Assembly (NCBI RefSeq): GCF_002105465.1
Contig: NZ_NCSQ01000174.1
Location: 92,794-156,793 of the forward strand
Direction of reading: 5' to 3'
DNA: 64,000 bases
From: Aquidulcibacter paucihalophilus
GTDB taxonomy: Bacteria; Pseudomonadota; Alphaproteobacteria; Caulobacterales; Aquidulcibacteraceae
In this document: piece after piece, positions 49,439 through 60,521 of the stretch
Position numbering within the stretch: the first letter of the stretch is position 1
How the letters are laid out: each line of letters opens with the position of its first letter
Notes under the pieces: model-generated
Databases searched by the model: none
Told to the model about the DNA's origin: nothing
What the model saw: the letters and a program-made list of their open reading frames with translations, nothing else
Program-made: the position numbers and the translations under genes

Positions 49439-49617
49439 AAAAGACCCTTATTGCCTTAGACCAAATTCAATGGGTGGACGGTCCAGCACCGAACAGCCAA
49501 ATAACCCGTATGTCTTTGCCCTAAAAGCAGGCGCGCTGCCAAGCAGACACAGGCAGTTCGACCAGCCCCGACGCAGGGCCTGGCTGACAAATCTCACAGG
49601 CGCACTGGCTAATTCTA

Positions 49618-50130
49618 TTAGCGCGTTTCGAGTTGAGAGATGCGCAACTGCCGTGCTCGGGTCAGAATCGCATTTTCAATCTGAATAGCCGTATCGGGGT
49701 CAACCGTGGCATCTACCCACGACCCGGTTACGTCTTTTGCTTGACGGAAAACTTGGACAGACAGGCCATCCGCGCGCAAGCGCGTGTCCAGAATATAAAC
49801 TTGGACCTTGAAGCGCTCATCAGGCTTTTCAGCAACCGCATGCCAGTCCGTGACATAAGTGCCACCAAATGGATCTGAGTCCAGAAGTGGCATAAAGTTC
49901 AAGGTATCCAGCGTTGCCCGCCATAAGAAAGCATTCACCCCGATACCTGCTTCGCCAGTGCCCTTCGCAGAGCGGCCTGAGAACAGACCGGTCCGTGCCT
50001 TCTTTGCCTGCGGTGCAGCAGCGGCGGCAGCAGCTTGATCGGTCGAAGTCGTCTTTGCGCGGGTGGCGCAGCCACCCAAACCGGTTGCGACCATGAGTGC
50101 GACGATAAGTGTAGGCGCGACGACGCGCAT
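49618..50130 (-). CDS. DUF3576 lipoprotein
   Basis: This 170-residue predicted lipoprotein has the signal MRVVAPTLIVALMVATGLGGC with lipobox GLGGC. The mature protein contains GIGVNAFLWRATLDTL, FMPLLDSDPFGGTYVTDW and YILDTRLRADGLSV, the core of DUF3576. The ATG at 50130 is preferred because GGAG is seven bases before it. It lies upstream of leuS with the same polarity, as in related alphaproteobacteria. Function unknown; the DPFGG and TDW blocks suggest a small envelope domain. Confidence 0.85.
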   Translation of the reverse strand: MRVVAPTLIVALMVATGLGGCATRAKTTSTDQAAAAAAAPQAKKARTGLFSGRSAKGTGEAGIGVNAFLWRATLDTLNFMPLLDSDPFGGTYVTDWHAVAEKPDERFKVQVYILDTRLRADGLSVQVFRQAKDVTGSWVDATVDPDTAIQIENAILTRARQLRISQLETR

Positions 50131-50426
50131 TGGCATGCTCCAGACTAGCTCCCCCGCCCGCCCCGGACGGAAAGCCATGGGTCTATAGCATGAAGCTGTT
50201 CTTGCGCTAGAGTCAAAGGTGCGATCCAATGCCAACAATACTGCCCGCGGGGTGACAGCGTCTGACCGACGCGTTGCATATTCATCACTATATTGACGCG
50301 ATGGGCAGCAGATTCACGGGAATGCAGAAGTTCACAACAATTTAGGATTGCTCTTAACCACGCAAGGAAATAGTAAAGAATTGCATCCATCCTCGTTCAC
50401 CAGATGGTCTGAAAGGAAAGTTTGGC
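50131..50426. other. Divergent intergenic region upstream of the NtrZ-like gene
   Basis: About 296 bases separate the starts of the DUF3576 gene and the NtrZ-like gene. Promoters for both should lie here. The stretch 50331-50390 is A/T-rich, but no consensus was assigned. Nothing else was seen. Confidence 0.4.
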
Positions 50427-50891
50427 GTGTTTGGAAGCCGTTTGATCATGGCAGCAAGTTTGGCAACACTCATGGTGATGAGTGGTGGTCAAGCCGTCGC
50501 GCGTGACCAAAAGACTGTAAATCCAACGGCGTCGACAGCTCAAACAGCACAAGCTCCTTGGTATGAGCGATTCACTTTCGGCTCTGAAGTGCGCGATGGG
50601 GCAAACGCTTGGGTGCCTCGGGGCGAGCTTAAGGCCGCTGTAAAGGTTGACCCACGCAGCCGTTGGGGCATGACTTTTGGCGTGCAGCAAGACCCACCAA
50701 CTGCGCTAACACCGCGCAACGGCCAAAATTCGGGCCGCACATTGGCAGGTGCCTTCTATCAGATTTCGCCAAAATTCCGCGTCGGTGGCGAAGTTGTGGT
50801 ACCAAACGAGCAATTAGGTGTTTCTCAGAACCGCGATCGCTCTCAGCGTCGTGAGCCTGGCGTTAAAGTCGAATCAGCTTTCAAATTCTAA
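50427..50891 (+). CDS. ntrZ: NtrZ-like periplasmic protein
   Basis: This 154-residue protein begins with a Sec signal (MFGSRLIMAASLATLMVMSGGQAVA) and continues with APWYERFTF, DPRSRWGMTFGVQQD, GAFYQISPKFRVGGE and ends VKVESAFKF. These blocks resemble the NtrZ family, a periplasmic regulator of the NtrY/NtrX two-component system described in Caulobacter. The assignment is by remembered family features, not a search; otherwise it would be a small secreted beta-rich protein. Confidence 0.6.
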   Translation: MFGSRLIMAASLATLMVMSGGQAVARDQKTVNPTASTAQTAQAPWYERFTFGSEVRDGANAWVPRGELKAAVKVDPRSRWGMTFGVQQDPPTALTPRNGQNSGRTLAGAFYQISPKFRVGGEVVVPNEQLGVSQNRDRSQRREPGVKVESAFKF

Positions 50892-50934
50892 GCTTTAGTT
50901 TGGCTGCTTCGGGTGCCAACAGCTGTAATTAGCC

Positions 50935-51519
50935 TCACAATCCACTAATTAGGGCCACACCATAAAGGTTGCTGCGTGCAAGCAGGCGCGCCGTCTTGGC
51001 CCGAATTCCACCAAGTGCGTACAGATCACAGGATGGAAACGCACGTTGCAGCAAGGCAAGGCGAATCACGCCTTTAGGTCGACCTACGCCCGGGCCATTC
51101 GCGCTTGGGCTTTGACTCGGAAAAGCCACCGAAACCAGAATCGCCTTAATGCCCAATTGCTGTGCTTTGGCGATGCTCAGGCCCCGATGGGCAGAAGCGG
51201 TTTCGATCAGGTCAGAGGTCTTACTACGATGGCGCAGCCTTAGACGCCTTTCTGGCCAATGAATCCCATCCAGCTGAGTCTGTCGGGCCACACGCGGAGG
51301 AACGGTTGCTAACCGGATCGGCCCTCGACCACGAGGGCCCCTAAGCGCTGTTGGCTTTTTGCCATAGGTCCGCTCGATGAGAATCGACTCTGGCGGACAA
51401 GCAGCAGCCTGACGTGCCAGGTCATAACCCCGCGCGGGGTCTGTAAGCACAATAAGACGCGGATAGCCTGACGTCACGGGCTTTCGGAATGAGCGCAGGG
51501 CGGCTAGAAGCCTTGGCAT
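50935..51519 (-). CDS. Thiamine-phosphate-synthase-like (ThiE/TenI) protein
   Basis: This TIM-barrel protein of about 194 residues has PRLIVLTDPARG, DGIHWPERR (in place of GVHLPE), SAHRG and YALGGIRAKT, matching ThiE/TenI. The pyrophosphate-binding Ser/Thr loops look degraded, so it may not be an active thiamine-phosphate synthase. The ATG at 51519 is used; a frame to 51603 would overlap the neighbour. Its start codon overlaps the start of the divergent YggS-family gene in CATG. Confidence 0.75.
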   Translation of the reverse strand: MPRLLAALRSFRKPVTSGYPRLIVLTDPARGYDLARQAAACPPESILIERTYGKKPTALRGPRGRGPIRLATVPPRVARQTQLDGIHWPERRLRLRHRSKTSDLIETASAHRGLSIAKAQQLGIKAILVSVAFPSQSPSANGPGVGRPKGVIRLALLQRAFPSCDLYALGGIRAKTARLLARSNLYGVALISGL

Positions 51520-52186
51520 GGACATAAACCAACGCATCGCCGAAATCACGGGCCGGATCAAGCAGGCCGCGCAAGCAAGCCAAAGGCCGAACGACAGCGT
51601 CACCTTGGTCGCGGTGTCAAAAGTTCAACCTGAAGACCGAATCGAAGCTGCTTTGGCCGCTGGCCTCCGCGTCTTTGGTGAAAACCGCGTGCAAGAAGCC
51701 CAAGGCCGATGGGCAGACCGCCGCAAAGCCCACCCGGACCTTACCCTACATTTGATTGGCCCACTCCAAAGCAATAAGGCCGAAGACGCCATCGCCTTGT
51801 TCGATGTCATCGAAACAGTGGATCGTCCGAAGTTGGTTCAAACCTTGGCGAAACTGGCTCAGGCAGGTCACAAACTTCCAAGGCTCTTGGTCCAAGTAAA
51901 TACCGGTGAAGAGGAACAAAAGGCTGGGGTTGCGCCACGTGACCTTCCAGCCTTGTTGGCACTATGCGCCGAACATAACTTGCCGATCGAGGGGCTCATG
52001 TGCATTCCACCGGAGGATGAAGAGCCTGCGATGCATTTTGCCCTTCTAGCCAAGCTGGCCCAACGCCATGGCTTGTCGGTCCTTTCAATGGGCATGAGCG
52101 GCGATTTTGAAACCGCCATTAGATTGGGTGCAACGCACGTTCGTGTCGGTTCAGCATTATTTGGGGAGCGCGTACGGCCAGCTTAG
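51518..52186 (+). CDS. YggS-family pyridoxal-phosphate homeostasis protein
   Basis: This 222-residue TIM-barrel protein binds PLP through Lys35 in VAVSKVQPEDRI. FGENRVQEAQ, HLIGPLQSNKA, LVQVNTGEE and SMGMSGDFETAIRLGATHVRVGSALFG are all family blocks. The YggS/PROSC family manages free PLP rather than catalysing a reaction. Divergent from the ThiE-like gene. Confidence 0.94.
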   Translation: MDINQRIAEITGRIKQAAQASQRPNDSVTLVAVSKVQPEDRIEAALAAGLRVFGENRVQEAQGRWADRRKAHPDLTLHLIGPLQSNKAEDAIALFDVIETVDRPKLVQTLAKLAQAGHKLPRLLVQVNTGEEEQKAGVAPRDLPALLALCAEHNLPIEGLMCIPPEDEEPAMHFALLAKLAQRHGLSVLSMGMSGDFETAIRLGATHVRVGSALFGERVRPA

Positions 52187-52256
52187 ATCCTTTGGTAAGT
52201 CGCGCGACGGAATGGAGATGGCAGTGCGTTAGACCCACTAAGGAGGCGCCAGTATC

Positions 52257-53660
52257 ATGAGCCTAAATGCTGTCATTGCTGCCAATCGATTTGGACTAGG
52301 GGCTAGGCCCGGCGAACTTGGCCAGATTGCACGCGACCCAAAGGCTTGGCTTATGAGCCAAATTGGCAACGCCGCATCCACCAACCTCCCGGCAAATGGT
52401 CTGCTATCCAGCGCCCAGGCTTTTGAAGCCCTGCAAAGCTATCAGCAGGCGCGTGCAGCCCAACAGCGCGGCGCTCAATCGCCCAATCCAGCCGTGAATT
52501 TCGACGAACGTGTGCGCTTAGCTGACCTCATCAGCAAAACGACGGGTCCAGAAATTGAAGCCCGCATTCAGCATGCGGTGACAACCCCAGCCCCCTTTGC
52601 TGAGCGTTGGGTCCAGTTCTGGTCAAACCATTTCACCATGGCCGCGCGCAATTTCCAGACCACACCCTTTCCGGGCTCTTTTGAGCGCGAAGCCATTCGA
52701 CCACATGTCTGGGGTCGGTTCGAGGACTTGCTTGTGAAGGCTGACACCCATGTCGGCATGCTCATTTATCTCGATCAGGCGCAGTCGATTGGTCCAAATT
52801 CTCAAGCTGCGCAAAACCAACAAGGTCGCAGGCGGGCCGCGGGTTTGAATGAAAATCTGGCGCGTGAAATCCTTGAGCTTCATACGTTGGGAGCTGATGG
52901 GGGCTACACCCAAGCCGATGTCACCGAATTTGCCCGCGCCCTTACAGGGTGGACGGTTGCAGGGCCTCGCTTGCGTCGATTGGCGCAAGGCGCAGAGATG
53001 GGCACCACCATATTCGTATCTGCGCTGCACGAACCGGGCAGTCGCACAATCCTTGGCAAAAACTTCCCCGCCACCGGAGAGCGGCAAGCGCTTGATATCC
53101 TCGCCCATTTGGCGCGCCAGCCATCGGTGGCAAAGCGGATCGCCTTCAAACTTGCCCAGCATTTTGTGGCCGATGACCCGCCCCCTGCCCTTGTAACACG
53201 GCTTGAAAACGCCTTCCTGCAGAGCCGCGGTGATCTATCTGCTTTAGCCAAAACGCTGGTTCAAAGTCCCGAAGCTTGGACCCCAGAAGCCCAAAAATTC
53301 AAAACCCCGAATGACTTTTTGCTCTCAACCATGCGGGCAAGCGGTGCCAACGCCACGTCGACGCAGGCCCTGCGATCAACCTTCGAGCAATTGGGTCAAA
53401 CCCCGTGGCGGGCACCCAGTCCAAAGGGCTGGCCAGATGTCGCCAGTGAATGGGCAGCGCCCGACGCGATTCTTAAGCGGATTGATTGGGCAAACCTTGC
53501 CGCCGATGTGATTGGCGAGACGTTCCAGCCCTTGGCCTTTGCGGAAACCGCCCTTGGCCCTGCCCTCACAGACAAAACCAAAACAGCTATCTCGCGCGCC
53601 CAAACCGCCCGTCAAGGCATTGTGCTTGCCCTTATGAGCCCGGAGTTTCAACGCAGATGA
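52257..53660 (+). CDS. DUF1800 family protein
   Basis: This 467-residue protein shows RFGLGARPGEL at the start, WVQFWSNHFTMAAR, NENLAREILELHTLGADGGYTQADVTEFARALTGW (read in overlapping parts) and the closing LALMSPEFQRR, all typical of DUF1800. AGGAGG is 11 bases before the ATG. It is always paired with a DUF1501 protein, as here with an ATGA overlap. Function is not established; the pair is often exported and seen in polysaccharide or carboxyl-rich substrate contexts. Confidence 0.92.
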   Translation: MSLNAVIAANRFGLGARPGELGQIARDPKAWLMSQIGNAASTNLPANGLLSSAQAFEALQSYQQARAAQQRGAQSPNPAVNFDERVRLADLISKTTGPEIEARIQHAVTTPAPFAERWVQFWSNHFTMAARNFQTTPFPGSFEREAIRPHVWGRFEDLLVKADTHVGMLIYLDQAQSIGPNSQAAQNQQGRRRAAGLNENLAREILELHTLGADGGYTQADVTEFARALTGWTVAGPRLRRLAQGAEMGTTIFVSALHEPGSRTILGKNFPATGERQALDILAHLARQPSVAKRIAFKLAQHFVADDPPPALVTRLENAFLQSRGDLSALAKTLVQSPEAWTPEAQKFKTPNDFLLSTMRASGANATSTQALRSTFEQLGQTPWRAPSPKGWPDVASEWAAPDAILKRIDWANLAADVIGETFQPLAFAETALGPALTDKTKTAISRAQTARQGIVLALMSPEFQRR

Positions 53661-54814
53661 CCAACCGCCGCACGCTCCTCACCGCTGGCCTTTCAGGCCT
53701 ATCTCTCGCCATGTTGGGTGGAACGGCAAGCTTTGCTCAAGCCGCGACAACATCTGGCAAATTCGTCTTCATCATCCTGCGGGGCGCGATGGACGGCCTT
53801 ACGGCGGTCGTGCCCTATGGCGATCCAAACTATCAGAGCTTTCGCGGCGCGATTGCTCTGGACGGACCGGGTGGGCCAAATGGGACCCTGCCGCTGGTGG
53901 ACGGTTTTGGTCTTCACCCCGCCCTAAAGGAAATGCACGGGCTTTGGCAAAAGGGCCACATGTCCTTCATGCACGCAGCAGCCAGCCCGTACCGGGAGCG
54001 GTCGCACTTTGACGCGCAAGACTTGCTCGAAGCGGGAACCACACAGATGACCAGCGCGCGCTCTGGCTGGATGAACCGCGCTTTGGCCATGCTGCCCAAT
54101 GGGCCTCATCAGGAAGGGGTTGCCATCGGCCGAACCATTCCCTTGGTCTTGCGCGGTCCAGCTAAAGCCACATCTTGGGCACCGCCCTTGGCGCCAGAAA
54201 GCGATATGGACACGTTGGCACGCCTGTCAGACCTCTATGCAGGCGATGCCATGCTGTCCAACGCATTGGCCATGGCGATTGAGACCGATCGCATTGCAGA
54301 TGGTGGCACCATGATGGGTGGTAACGAAGGCCGTGGCCGCCAAGGGGCCTATGCGCCTTTGGCAAGTGCTGCCGCCCGCATTCTAGCAGCCCCTGGTGGA
54401 CCTGCTGGTGCTGTCCTCTCGTTTGAAGGCTGGGACACCCATGCCAACCAAGGTGGTGCCCAAGGCCAATTAGCCAATCGATTGGAGGCCCTAGATTCTG
54501 CCATTAAGGCCTTGCGTGAGGGTCTAGGCCCGGTGTGGGCGACTACGACGGTTGTGATTGCCACAGAATTCGGGCGTACCGTGCGGGTCAATGGCACGGG
54601 CGGCACAGATCATGGGACTGGCGGGGTTTCCTTCCTGTTGGGCGGTGCTGTGAAGGGCGGCAAGATGCTGGGTGATTGGCCCGGCTTGAACCGGCTTTAT
54701 GAGGATCGTGATCTGGTCCCGGCGAATGACGTCCGCCACCTCTTTGCCCAAGGCCTTACCAATGCCTGGGGTCTAGACCGTCAAGCTGTGCTGTCACGCG
54801 TATTCACTGCGTAA
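53657..54814 (+). CDS. DUF1501 (sulfatase-like) exported protein
   Basis: This 385-residue protein opens with MTNRRTLLTAGLSGLSLAML, a Tat-like signal with twin Arg. Blocks VFIILRGAMDGLTAVVPYGD, GWDTHANQGG, IATEFGRTVRVNGTGGTDHGTGG and LFAQGL match DUF1501, an alkaline-phosphatase/sulfatase-like fold. The ATG at 53657 overlaps the stop of the DUF1800 gene by ATGA, so both are made together. Substrate unknown. Confidence 0.93.
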   Translation: MTNRRTLLTAGLSGLSLAMLGGTASFAQAATTSGKFVFIILRGAMDGLTAVVPYGDPNYQSFRGAIALDGPGGPNGTLPLVDGFGLHPALKEMHGLWQKGHMSFMHAAASPYRERSHFDAQDLLEAGTTQMTSARSGWMNRALAMLPNGPHQEGVAIGRTIPLVLRGPAKATSWAPPLAPESDMDTLARLSDLYAGDAMLSNALAMAIETDRIADGGTMMGGNEGRGRQGAYAPLASAAARILAAPGGPAGAVLSFEGWDTHANQGGAQGQLANRLEALDSAIKALREGLGPVWATTTVVIATEFGRTVRVNGTGGTDHGTGGVSFLLGGAVKGGKMLGDWPGLNRLYEDRDLVPANDVRHLFAQGLTNAWGLDRQAVLSRVFTA

Positions 54815-54833
54815 CAGCACAGCCTAACCTGGG

Positions 54834-56822
54834 CTATTTTGCTCCAAAAACCTGCTGGAAGAAGAGGGTTTCAGCTTCGCGTTGGGCGTCACGATTGCTC
54901 TTCTTGGCAAATCCATGGCCCTCATCCTTGGCAACCATGTACCAGACTTGGCCACCATTGTTGCGAACCTTCGCGACGATCTGATCGGCCTCGGACATGG
55001 GTACGCGTGGGTCGTTCGCGCCTTGGATCACAAAGAGGGGCTTGGTGATCTTATGCGCATTGTTCAAAGGCGCGATTTTTTCATGGAAGGCACGCATGGC
55101 TGGATCGCGCTCATCGCCATATTCGACACGGCGCAAGTCACGACGATAGCCATTGGTGTTTTGTAGGAAAGTCGCGAAGTGCGAGATGCCGACAATATTG
55201 ATGCCACCGGCGAGACGGTCGTTGAAATTGGTCATGCTGGCAAGCACCATATAGCCGCCATAGGAGCCACCATAGACCACGACTTTGCGCTGGTTCAAAT
55301 CTGGTTGGGTGGCAATCCAATCCAGAAGCGCACCAATATCTTTGACCGAATCTTCCCGCTTGAAGCCATTATCAAGATCGACATAGGTCTTGCCATAGCC
55401 GGTTGACCCACGCACGTTCGGGAAAATCACGGCTGCACCAAGCTCATTCACCCAATATTGCACCGTGGAGGAGAAGCCTGGACGCGATTGGCCTTCTGGA
55501 CCGCCATGGATATTGATGATCACCGGGGCTTGGTTTGACGCACTCGCGTTCTTTGGCTTGTAGATAAAGGCTGGAATGGTGCGCGGCTTACCATCAACCT
55601 TGTCAAAGGTTGGATAGTTGAAGAAGCTTGGCTCAACGAAACTATCAGGATTTAAGCCCCCGATTTCGCTCATCGTCCAACGGGTCAGCTTTTTGGTCGC
55701 AACATCATAGGTATAAGCATCGCCCGGCGCTTTGGCGGTGGAAATTGTCATCCCAAGCCGTTTGGACGAGGGGTCCCAATCGACGCCACCGACGGTGCCA
55801 ACTGGCAAAGCAACCAACTCCGCCTTCGCGCCCTTTGCTGTGCTTTGCAGATAGAGTTTCGAAAGACCATTCTCATTGACCGTAAAGGCCAAGGTTTTGC
55901 CATCGGGGGAAAGGTCATAGCCTTCAACATCCCAATTCATGGCAGGCGACACGCGGGTCCGGGCACCGGTCGCCAAGTCCAATTGAACCAGATAGGAAAA
56001 CTCAGAGCCTTCGTCCGTCAGGATATAAATCGACTTGCCGTCTGCCGCGAAAGTCCCGCCATCATAGGAGACTTTCAGATCGGGCGTGATGGGCGTCAAA
56101 GTGCCAGTCGCAACATCCAAAACCCAACGCTTGGAGTAATTGACCGAGATTCCTTGCCCCAAAAGAATGGTCTTGCCATCATCAGATAGGTCAGCGATGC
56201 CAAAGCCGCCTTCTGCGCGATAGACCAAGCGGCGGCTTTCAGGTTGGTCTGGATTAGCAATCACAATATCGCGCACGGCCGTGCCGTTTCGGGTTACTGT
56301 CCAAGCTGCCAGCTTACCATCCTTGGTAAAGCGGATACCCGCGTTTTGGGTGCCAGGTTCGGTAAAGGCTTTCGCAAGACCTGTGGCACGGTCAAACAGA
56401 TAGGCTTGGGTGAACTCATCCCCACCCTTATCCTTGCCAAAAACGAAGCTACCACCCGAATTTGGCCGGACCGCCGCACCACCGACGGGTTCTGCATAAT
56501 AGGTCAATTGGCTGCGTGCCCCCATCGGCATTTTGACCTCATGGATTTGCGGCACATCGCCAAAGCGCGTGGAAATCAGAATGCCGCCATCGGGCAGAAA
56601 ATCCTGAAACGAGGCAGCGCGCGTATTTGTGTATTGGATCAAGCGTTCCCGAACGGCTTCGGGCGTGACCGGCACATTTTGCATCACCAATTGCCCAACA
56701 GTTCGGGTCTCCACCGCAGCAGGTGCAGGCGTGGTTGCGGCAGTCTGGGCCGTTGCAATCGCCACCGCCATAGGCGAGACAGAAAGCGTAAGGGCAAGGA
56801 CGATGGCACGGGTCGAAATCAT
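54834..56822 (-). CDS. Prolyl-oligopeptidase family (S9) serine peptidase, exported
   Basis: This 662-residue protein has a Sec signal (MISTRAIVLALTLSVSPMAVAIATAQTA), a beta-propeller region with several SxDGK repeats (SPDGKTLAFTV), and a C-terminal alpha/beta hydrolase. The catalytic Ser is in GGSYGGYMV, the Asp is in ANDPRVP, and the His is in DEGHGF. GGAG lies six bases before the ATG at 56822. It likely cleaves short peptides in the periplasm. Confidence 0.93.
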   Translation of the reverse strand: MISTRAIVLALTLSVSPMAVAIATAQTAATTPAPAAVETRTVGQLVMQNVPVTPEAVRERLIQYTNTRAASFQDFLPDGGILISTRFGDVPQIHEVKMPMGARSQLTYYAEPVGGAAVRPNSGGSFVFGKDKGGDEFTQAYLFDRATGLAKAFTEPGTQNAGIRFTKDGKLAAWTVTRNGTAVRDIVIANPDQPESRRLVYRAEGGFGIADLSDDGKTILLGQGISVNYSKRWVLDVATGTLTPITPDLKVSYDGGTFAADGKSIYILTDEGSEFSYLVQLDLATGARTRVSPAMNWDVEGYDLSPDGKTLAFTVNENGLSKLYLQSTAKGAKAELVALPVGTVGGVDWDPSSKRLGMTISTAKAPGDAYTYDVATKKLTRWTMSEIGGLNPDSFVEPSFFNYPTFDKVDGKPRTIPAFIYKPKNASASNQAPVIINIHGGPEGQSRPGFSSTVQYWVNELGAAVIFPNVRGSTGYGKTYVDLDNGFKREDSVKDIGALLDWIATQPDLNQRKVVVYGGSYGGYMVLASMTNFNDRLAGGINIVGISHFATFLQNTNGYRRDLRRVEYGDERDPAMRAFHEKIAPLNNAHKITKPLFVIQGANDPRVPMSEADQIVAKVRNNGGQVWYMVAKDEGHGFAKKSNRDAQREAETLFFQQVFGAK

Positions 56823-56947
56823 TCTGAGCTCCTTCAAGGGCGAGGGTCGCCTTGGTCGAATCACGAGTGCCGAGCTTTTCCGCTCAGCTGTAGTCAGGCT
56901 TTGTGGTGAAGGTCTAACAAAGCCACAAGAGATGCGAAAGATAAGCC

Positions 56948-57553
56948 ATGTTAAAAACCAGTAAGCCTTTTGAAAAACTTGTGATCGCAAGCCACAATAA
57001 GGGCAAGCTAAAAGAGATTGCTGCCCTCGTTACCCCGTTTGGCATTGAGGTCGTTAGTGCAGGTGATCTCGGCGTACCTGAACCAGAGGAGACCGAGGTT
57101 ACTTTTATTGGCAATGCGCTCTTGAAGGCTCGGGCATCGTGCCTCGCAACGGGTCTGCCGGCTTTGGCAGATGATTCGGGGCTAGAGGTCATGGCACTTG
57201 ACCGTGCGCCCGGCATTTATTCAGCGCGCTGGGCGGGGCCTGATCGCGACTTTTATGCGGCCATGGCGGAAATTGAGCGCCAACTCCAAGCCAAAGGCGC
57301 GACAGACCGCTCGGCGCGTTTCGTTTGCGCCCTGGCACTGGTTTATCCCGATGGGCGCGAGGAAGCCTTCGAGGGAGAAGTTGTAGGTGAAGTCGTTGCA
57401 ACCCCGCGAGGTTCAAACGGCTTTGGTTATGATCCTATCTTCGTGGCTAAAGGGCACACTGAAACGTTTGGCGAGCTGGATCCTGCGGTTAAGCACGCCA
57501 TGAGCCATCGTGCGGATGCATTTGCGAAATTTGTTGCTGCCGTGCTGTCATGA
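56948..57553 (+). CDS. rdgB: XTP/dITP diphosphatase (RdgB/HAM1)
   Basis: This 201-residue house-cleaning pyrophosphatase has [10 protein letters not shown], the acidic ADDSGLEV, the metal and substrate block around GIYSARWAG, and GFGYDPIFV and SHRADAF at the end. The stop shares ATGA with the hemW start. Confidence 0.95.
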   Translation: MLKTSKPFEKLVIASHNKGKLKEIAALVTPFGIEVVSAGDLGVPEPEETEVTFIGNALLKARASCLATGLPALADDSGLEVMALDRAPGIYSARWAGPDRDFYAAMAEIERQLQAKGATDRSARFVCALALVYPDGREEAFEGEVVGEVVATPRGSNGFGYDPIFVAKGHTETFGELDPAVKHAMSHRADAFAKFVAAVLS

Positions 57554-58695
57554 GCCAGCGTCAACTGGGGCTTTATGTGCATTGGCCCTTTTGCGCGGCC
57601 ATCTGCCCCTATTGTGATTTCAACGTTTACAAGGCGCGCGGCCAAGAAACCGAGCCCCTGCTTGAGGCCATTCTAGCGGATATGACTTATTGGCGTGACC
57701 AAACAGGTAAGCGCCCACTGACAAGCCTGTTTTTTGGCGGCGGAACACCCAGCCTCATGGCCCCGGACCAAGTCCGCCGAATCATCGAACAGGCAGATCG
57801 CCTCTGGGGTTTTGAAGACAGCTTCGAGATCAGTTTGGAAGCCAACCCCACCGACGCAGAAGCCGCCCGGTTTCAAGACCTTCGCAATGCCGGGGTAGAG
57901 CGCCTATCGCTCGGCCTACAGGCGTTAGATGATGCAAGCCTTAAACAGCTCGGGCGGTTTCACAGTGCGCAAGAAGGTCTGAGCGCGGCGCGCCTAGCCC
58001 GAACAATTTTCCCGCGCCTGTCGATTGACCTCATTCATACCCGCCAGGGCCAAACCTTAGAGACGTGGCAGCAGGAGTTAGAGCTGGCGCTGACGCTTCA
58101 ACCCGACCATGTCTCGCCCTATCAATTGACGATTGAAGAGGGGACAGCTTTTGCCAAAGCGGCCTCGCGCGGCACGCTTTGCCTGCCTGATAATGATCAA
58201 GCAGCTGACTTCTTCACCCTGACCCAGACCCTTCTTGAGGGGGCAGGCTTTGACGCCTATGAGGTTTCCAATCACGCCAAGGGAAGCAACAATCGGTCGC
58301 GGCACAATCTGCTCTATTGGACGTCGCAGGATTGGATTGGTGTTGGCCCCGGTGCGCATGGCCGGTTGGGCTGGGGTGGGGCGCGACGGGCAACCAAAGC
58401 CCACCTCCGCCCGAAAGCCTATTGTGACAGCGTTACACAAAGTGGCAATGGTATCTTAGAGGATGACAGCTTAACGCTCGACGCCGTTCGCGATGAGTTC
58501 TGGCTCATGGGATTGCGCATGCTGGATGGTGTCGCCCTATATGACGCGCCCGGCGTGCCCCTCCCCGAGGATCAGATTCAAGCTCGGATCGGCCAAGGCC
58601 TGATGTGGCAAAGCCCAACCCACTTAGGGCTAACCGCGGCCGGATGTCTCGTCGCAGATACGATTATCGGGAATTTACTGGCTGGCGAGCGCTAA
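57550..58695 (+). CDS. hemW: Radical SAM haem chaperone HemW
   Basis: This 381-residue radical SAM protein has the cluster motif Cys-x3-Cys-x2-Cys in [14 protein letters not shown] and HemN-like GGGTPSLM and SLEANPT. It is HemW rather than coproporphyrinogen dehydrogenase, because the HemN-specific N-terminal extension is missing. HemW binds haem and moves it to respiratory enzymes. Coupled to rdgB through ATGA; converges on the acetyltransferase with overlapping stops. Confidence 0.93.
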   Translation: MSQRQLGLYVHWPFCAAICPYCDFNVYKARGQETEPLLEAILADMTYWRDQTGKRPLTSLFFGGGTPSLMAPDQVRRIIEQADRLWGFEDSFEISLEANPTDAEAARFQDLRNAGVERLSLGLQALDDASLKQLGRFHSAQEGLSAARLARTIFPRLSIDLIHTRQGQTLETWQQELELALTLQPDHVSPYQLTIEEGTAFAKAASRGTLCLPDNDQAADFFTLTQTLLEGAGFDAYEVSNHAKGSNNRSRHNLLYWTSQDWIGVGPGAHGRLGWGGARRATKAHLRPKAYCDSVTQSGNGILEDDSLTLDAVRDEFWLMGLRMLDGVALYDAPGVPLPEDQIQARIGQGLMWQSPTHLGLTAAGCLVADTIIGNLLAGER

Positions 58696-59234
58696 CCGGC
58701 CCGCCGCGCACGCCATTGCTGCGCGCTCTGGCCCCACGCATTAACCTGAAGCTCATGCATGGGCTCTGGCATTTTCGTAGGACCCAAATTGGTTGAACCT
58801 ATGCGGGCAGCCAAAGCTTCAGACGGTTTGTTCGCTGGATCAATAATGTGAATGATGTCCGTCCAGCCAAGGTGATCGACGACCCAATCCATACAGGCGG
58901 TGGCAGCCTCCACACCATAGCCTTTTCCCATAGCCTCTGGTGCCAACCCCCAGCCGACTTCAGTACCAGGCCAACCATGCGGCATCCAAGGCCCGATTCG
59001 GCCAACCCATTGGCCCGTATCACGCTCAAGGACTGAAAACATTGAAAAACCACGCAGGGACCAGGCACCCGTAATGGTGGCCAATTGCCGCCAAGCCATG
59101 GCTTCAGGCAAAGCGCCGCCGATGAATTTCACATGATCGGCGTTTGCCATCATGGCAGCAAAAGCAGGGAAATCGTCCTGCGTCGGTGGACGCAGGACTA
59201 ATCTCGCCGTGGTGAGAGTTGGACCAAGTACCAC
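58692..59234 (-). CDS. GNAT family N-acetyltransferase (RimJ/RimL type)
   Basis: This 180-residue protein contains LTTARLVLRPPTQDDFPAFAAM, EVGWGLAPEAMGKGYGVEAATACMDW (acetyl-CoA-binding motif A, Q/R-x-x-G-x-G/A type) and SEALAARIGS. The start is a GTG two bases after the mdh stop. It overlaps the hemW stop by four bases (CTAA). The substrate amine is unknown. Confidence 0.88.
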   Translation of the reverse strand: MVLGPTLTTARLVLRPPTQDDFPAFAAMMANADHVKFIGGALPEAMAWRQLATITGAWSLRGFSMFSVLERDTGQWVGRIGPWMPHGWPGTEVGWGLAPEAMGKGYGVEAATACMDWVVDHLGWTDIIHIIDPANKPSEALAARIGSTNLGPTKMPEPMHELQVNAWGQSAQQWRARRAG

Positions 59235-59236
59235 GA

Positions 59237-60428
<1,192 letters not shown>

Positions 60429-60443
60429 TGGCATGCCATTTGC
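60429..60443 (+). promoter_or_regulatory. Sigma-54 (-24/-12) promoter for flagellin 1
   Basis: TGGCATGCCATTTGC fits TGGCAYR-N4-TTGC exactly, with GG at 60430-60431 and GC at 60442-60443, ten bases apart. Transcription would start near 60455, about 65 bases before the flagellin ATG. Flagellin genes of Caulobacter and relatives are sigma-54-dependent. Confidence 0.82.
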
Positions 60444-60521
60444 GGAGCCCAACCCAGAGTTTGCGGACTGACCCTCAAAGTAGCGAGGGTTCCGCCTGAA
60501 TGGCTGGAAGGACTTTAGAAG

